Shown here: positions 6,253-6,452 of the stretch, in pieces
How positions within the stretch are numbered: position 1 is the stretch's first letter
Layout of the letters: each line of letters starts with the position of its first letter
Assembly: GCA_902802215.1 (NCBI GenBank)
Contig: CADCLH010000109.1
Location: 4,904-11,355, forward strand
Source: Oscillospiraceae bacterium
GTDB taxonomy: Bacteria > Bacillota > Clostridia > Oscillospirales > Oscillospiraceae
Direction of reading: 5' to 3'
DNA length: 6,452 nt
Translations under genes and position numbers: made by a program
The notes under the pieces: model-generated
The model's input: only the letters and a program-made list of their open reading frames with translations
Database searches by the model: none
Told to the model about the DNA's origin: nothing

Positions 6253-6281
6253 ACTTTACCACAGAACACGATTCTTCACAA
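6253..6281 (-). promoter_or_regulatory. Probable promoter of the GAF-ABC exporter operon
   Basis: On the minus strand TTGTGA (6276-6281, 4/6 matches to TTGACA) and TAAAGT (6253-6258, 4/6 to TATAAT) are 17 bases apart, with a TGTGG just before the -10. A T-rich stretch lies upstream of the -35 in an otherwise GC-rich region. Transcription would start near 6246, giving a leader of about 112 bases. This is the best-spaced pair in the 256-base gap, but both boxes are only moderate matches. Confidence 0.45.
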
Positions 6282-6324
6282 ATGAAAAAAACGGCCCGAA
6301 GCAGACTTTTCTATTGGTTTGCCC

Positions 6325-6357
6325 GCAAAAAAGCTCCCCTTTCGGGGCGCTTTTTGC
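6325..6357. terminator. Bidirectional-looking intrinsic terminator
   Basis: CCCC (6336-6339) and GGGG (6344-6347) around a TTTC loop, one T/C mismatch, then AAAAAGC pairing with GCTTTTT make a hairpin flanked by an A-tract on one side and a T-tract on the other. It lies about 32 bases after the stop codon of the minus-strand gene at the right edge, so it most likely ends that transcript before the exporter promoter. It could also work from the plus strand. Confidence 0.75.
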
Positions 6358-6389
6358 AGATACGGTTCTGTGGATACGATCAAACCGCG

Positions 6390-6452
6390 TTACTTTTTCC
6401 GGTTCCAGAACAGCTCGTCCATTTCCCGGGAAAGCGCGCTGACCTTCTCCTC
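6390..6452 (-). CDS. C-terminal end of an unidentified protein (cut by window edge)
   Basis: On the minus strand an open frame enters from the right edge and ends at a TAA at 6390-6392 after 20 visible codons. The visible tail is charged and helical-looking (REMDELFWNRKK near the end) and stops in basic residues. The terminator hairpin at 6325-6357 lies a natural distance downstream, which supports this being a real gene end. The piece is too short to name a family or function. Confidence 0.6.
   Translation of the reverse strand, partial: EEKVSALSREMDELFWNRKK

Overview
The window looks like chromosomal DNA from a GC-rich member of the Clostridia (Firmicutes), of the gut Oscillospiraceae/Ruminococcaceae type. 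This is inferred from strong AAGGAGG-type ribosome binding sites, tightly packed genes, two stand-alone FeoA proteins ahead of FeoB, a short DtxR-family regulator of the clostridial type, and an FtsX-type exporter whose extracellular part is a long coiled coil. No tRNA, rRNA, CRISPR array, insertion sequence or attachment site was found.

Left part (1-1468): a ferrous iron uptake operon on the minus strand, read right to left as feoA (1069-1281), a second feoA (819-1040) and feoB (1-806, cut by the window edge inside the protein). Its probable promoter lies at 1375-1403. A perfect inverted repeat, GGTTAAG-GATT-CTTAACC, sits at 1350-1367, just where transcription should begin. Divergently, on the plus strand, a DtxR/MntR-family metal-dependent repressor (1475-1849) is encoded, ending in a strong terminator (1860-1902). 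The layout suggests a simple circuit: the metal-loaded repressor binds the palindrome, shuts off Feo iron uptake, and possibly controls its own gene through an overlapping promoter.

Middle and right part (1946-6133): a two-gene minus-strand operon for an ABC exporter-like complex of the MacB/FtsX (type VII) class. The first gene (4913-6133) encodes an unusual fusion of an N-terminal GAF sensor domain to a complete MacB/LolD-like ATPase. The second (1946-4906) encodes a 986-residue permease with two FtsX cores and a two-part coiled-coil insertion in its first extracellular domain. The two genes are 6 bases apart. A probable promoter (6253-6281) and a leader with an imperfect hairpin (6160-6215) precede them. 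Cytosolic sensing by the GAF domain could gate ATP hydrolysis and so move the extracellular coiled coil; what is sensed and what is moved cannot be read from the sequence.

Right edge (6325-6452): a terminator hairpin and the last 20 codons of a minus-strand gene that begins outside the window.

The exporter with its built-in GAF sensor is the best candidate for something not well described. The feo/DtxR control region is the clearest regulatory structure.
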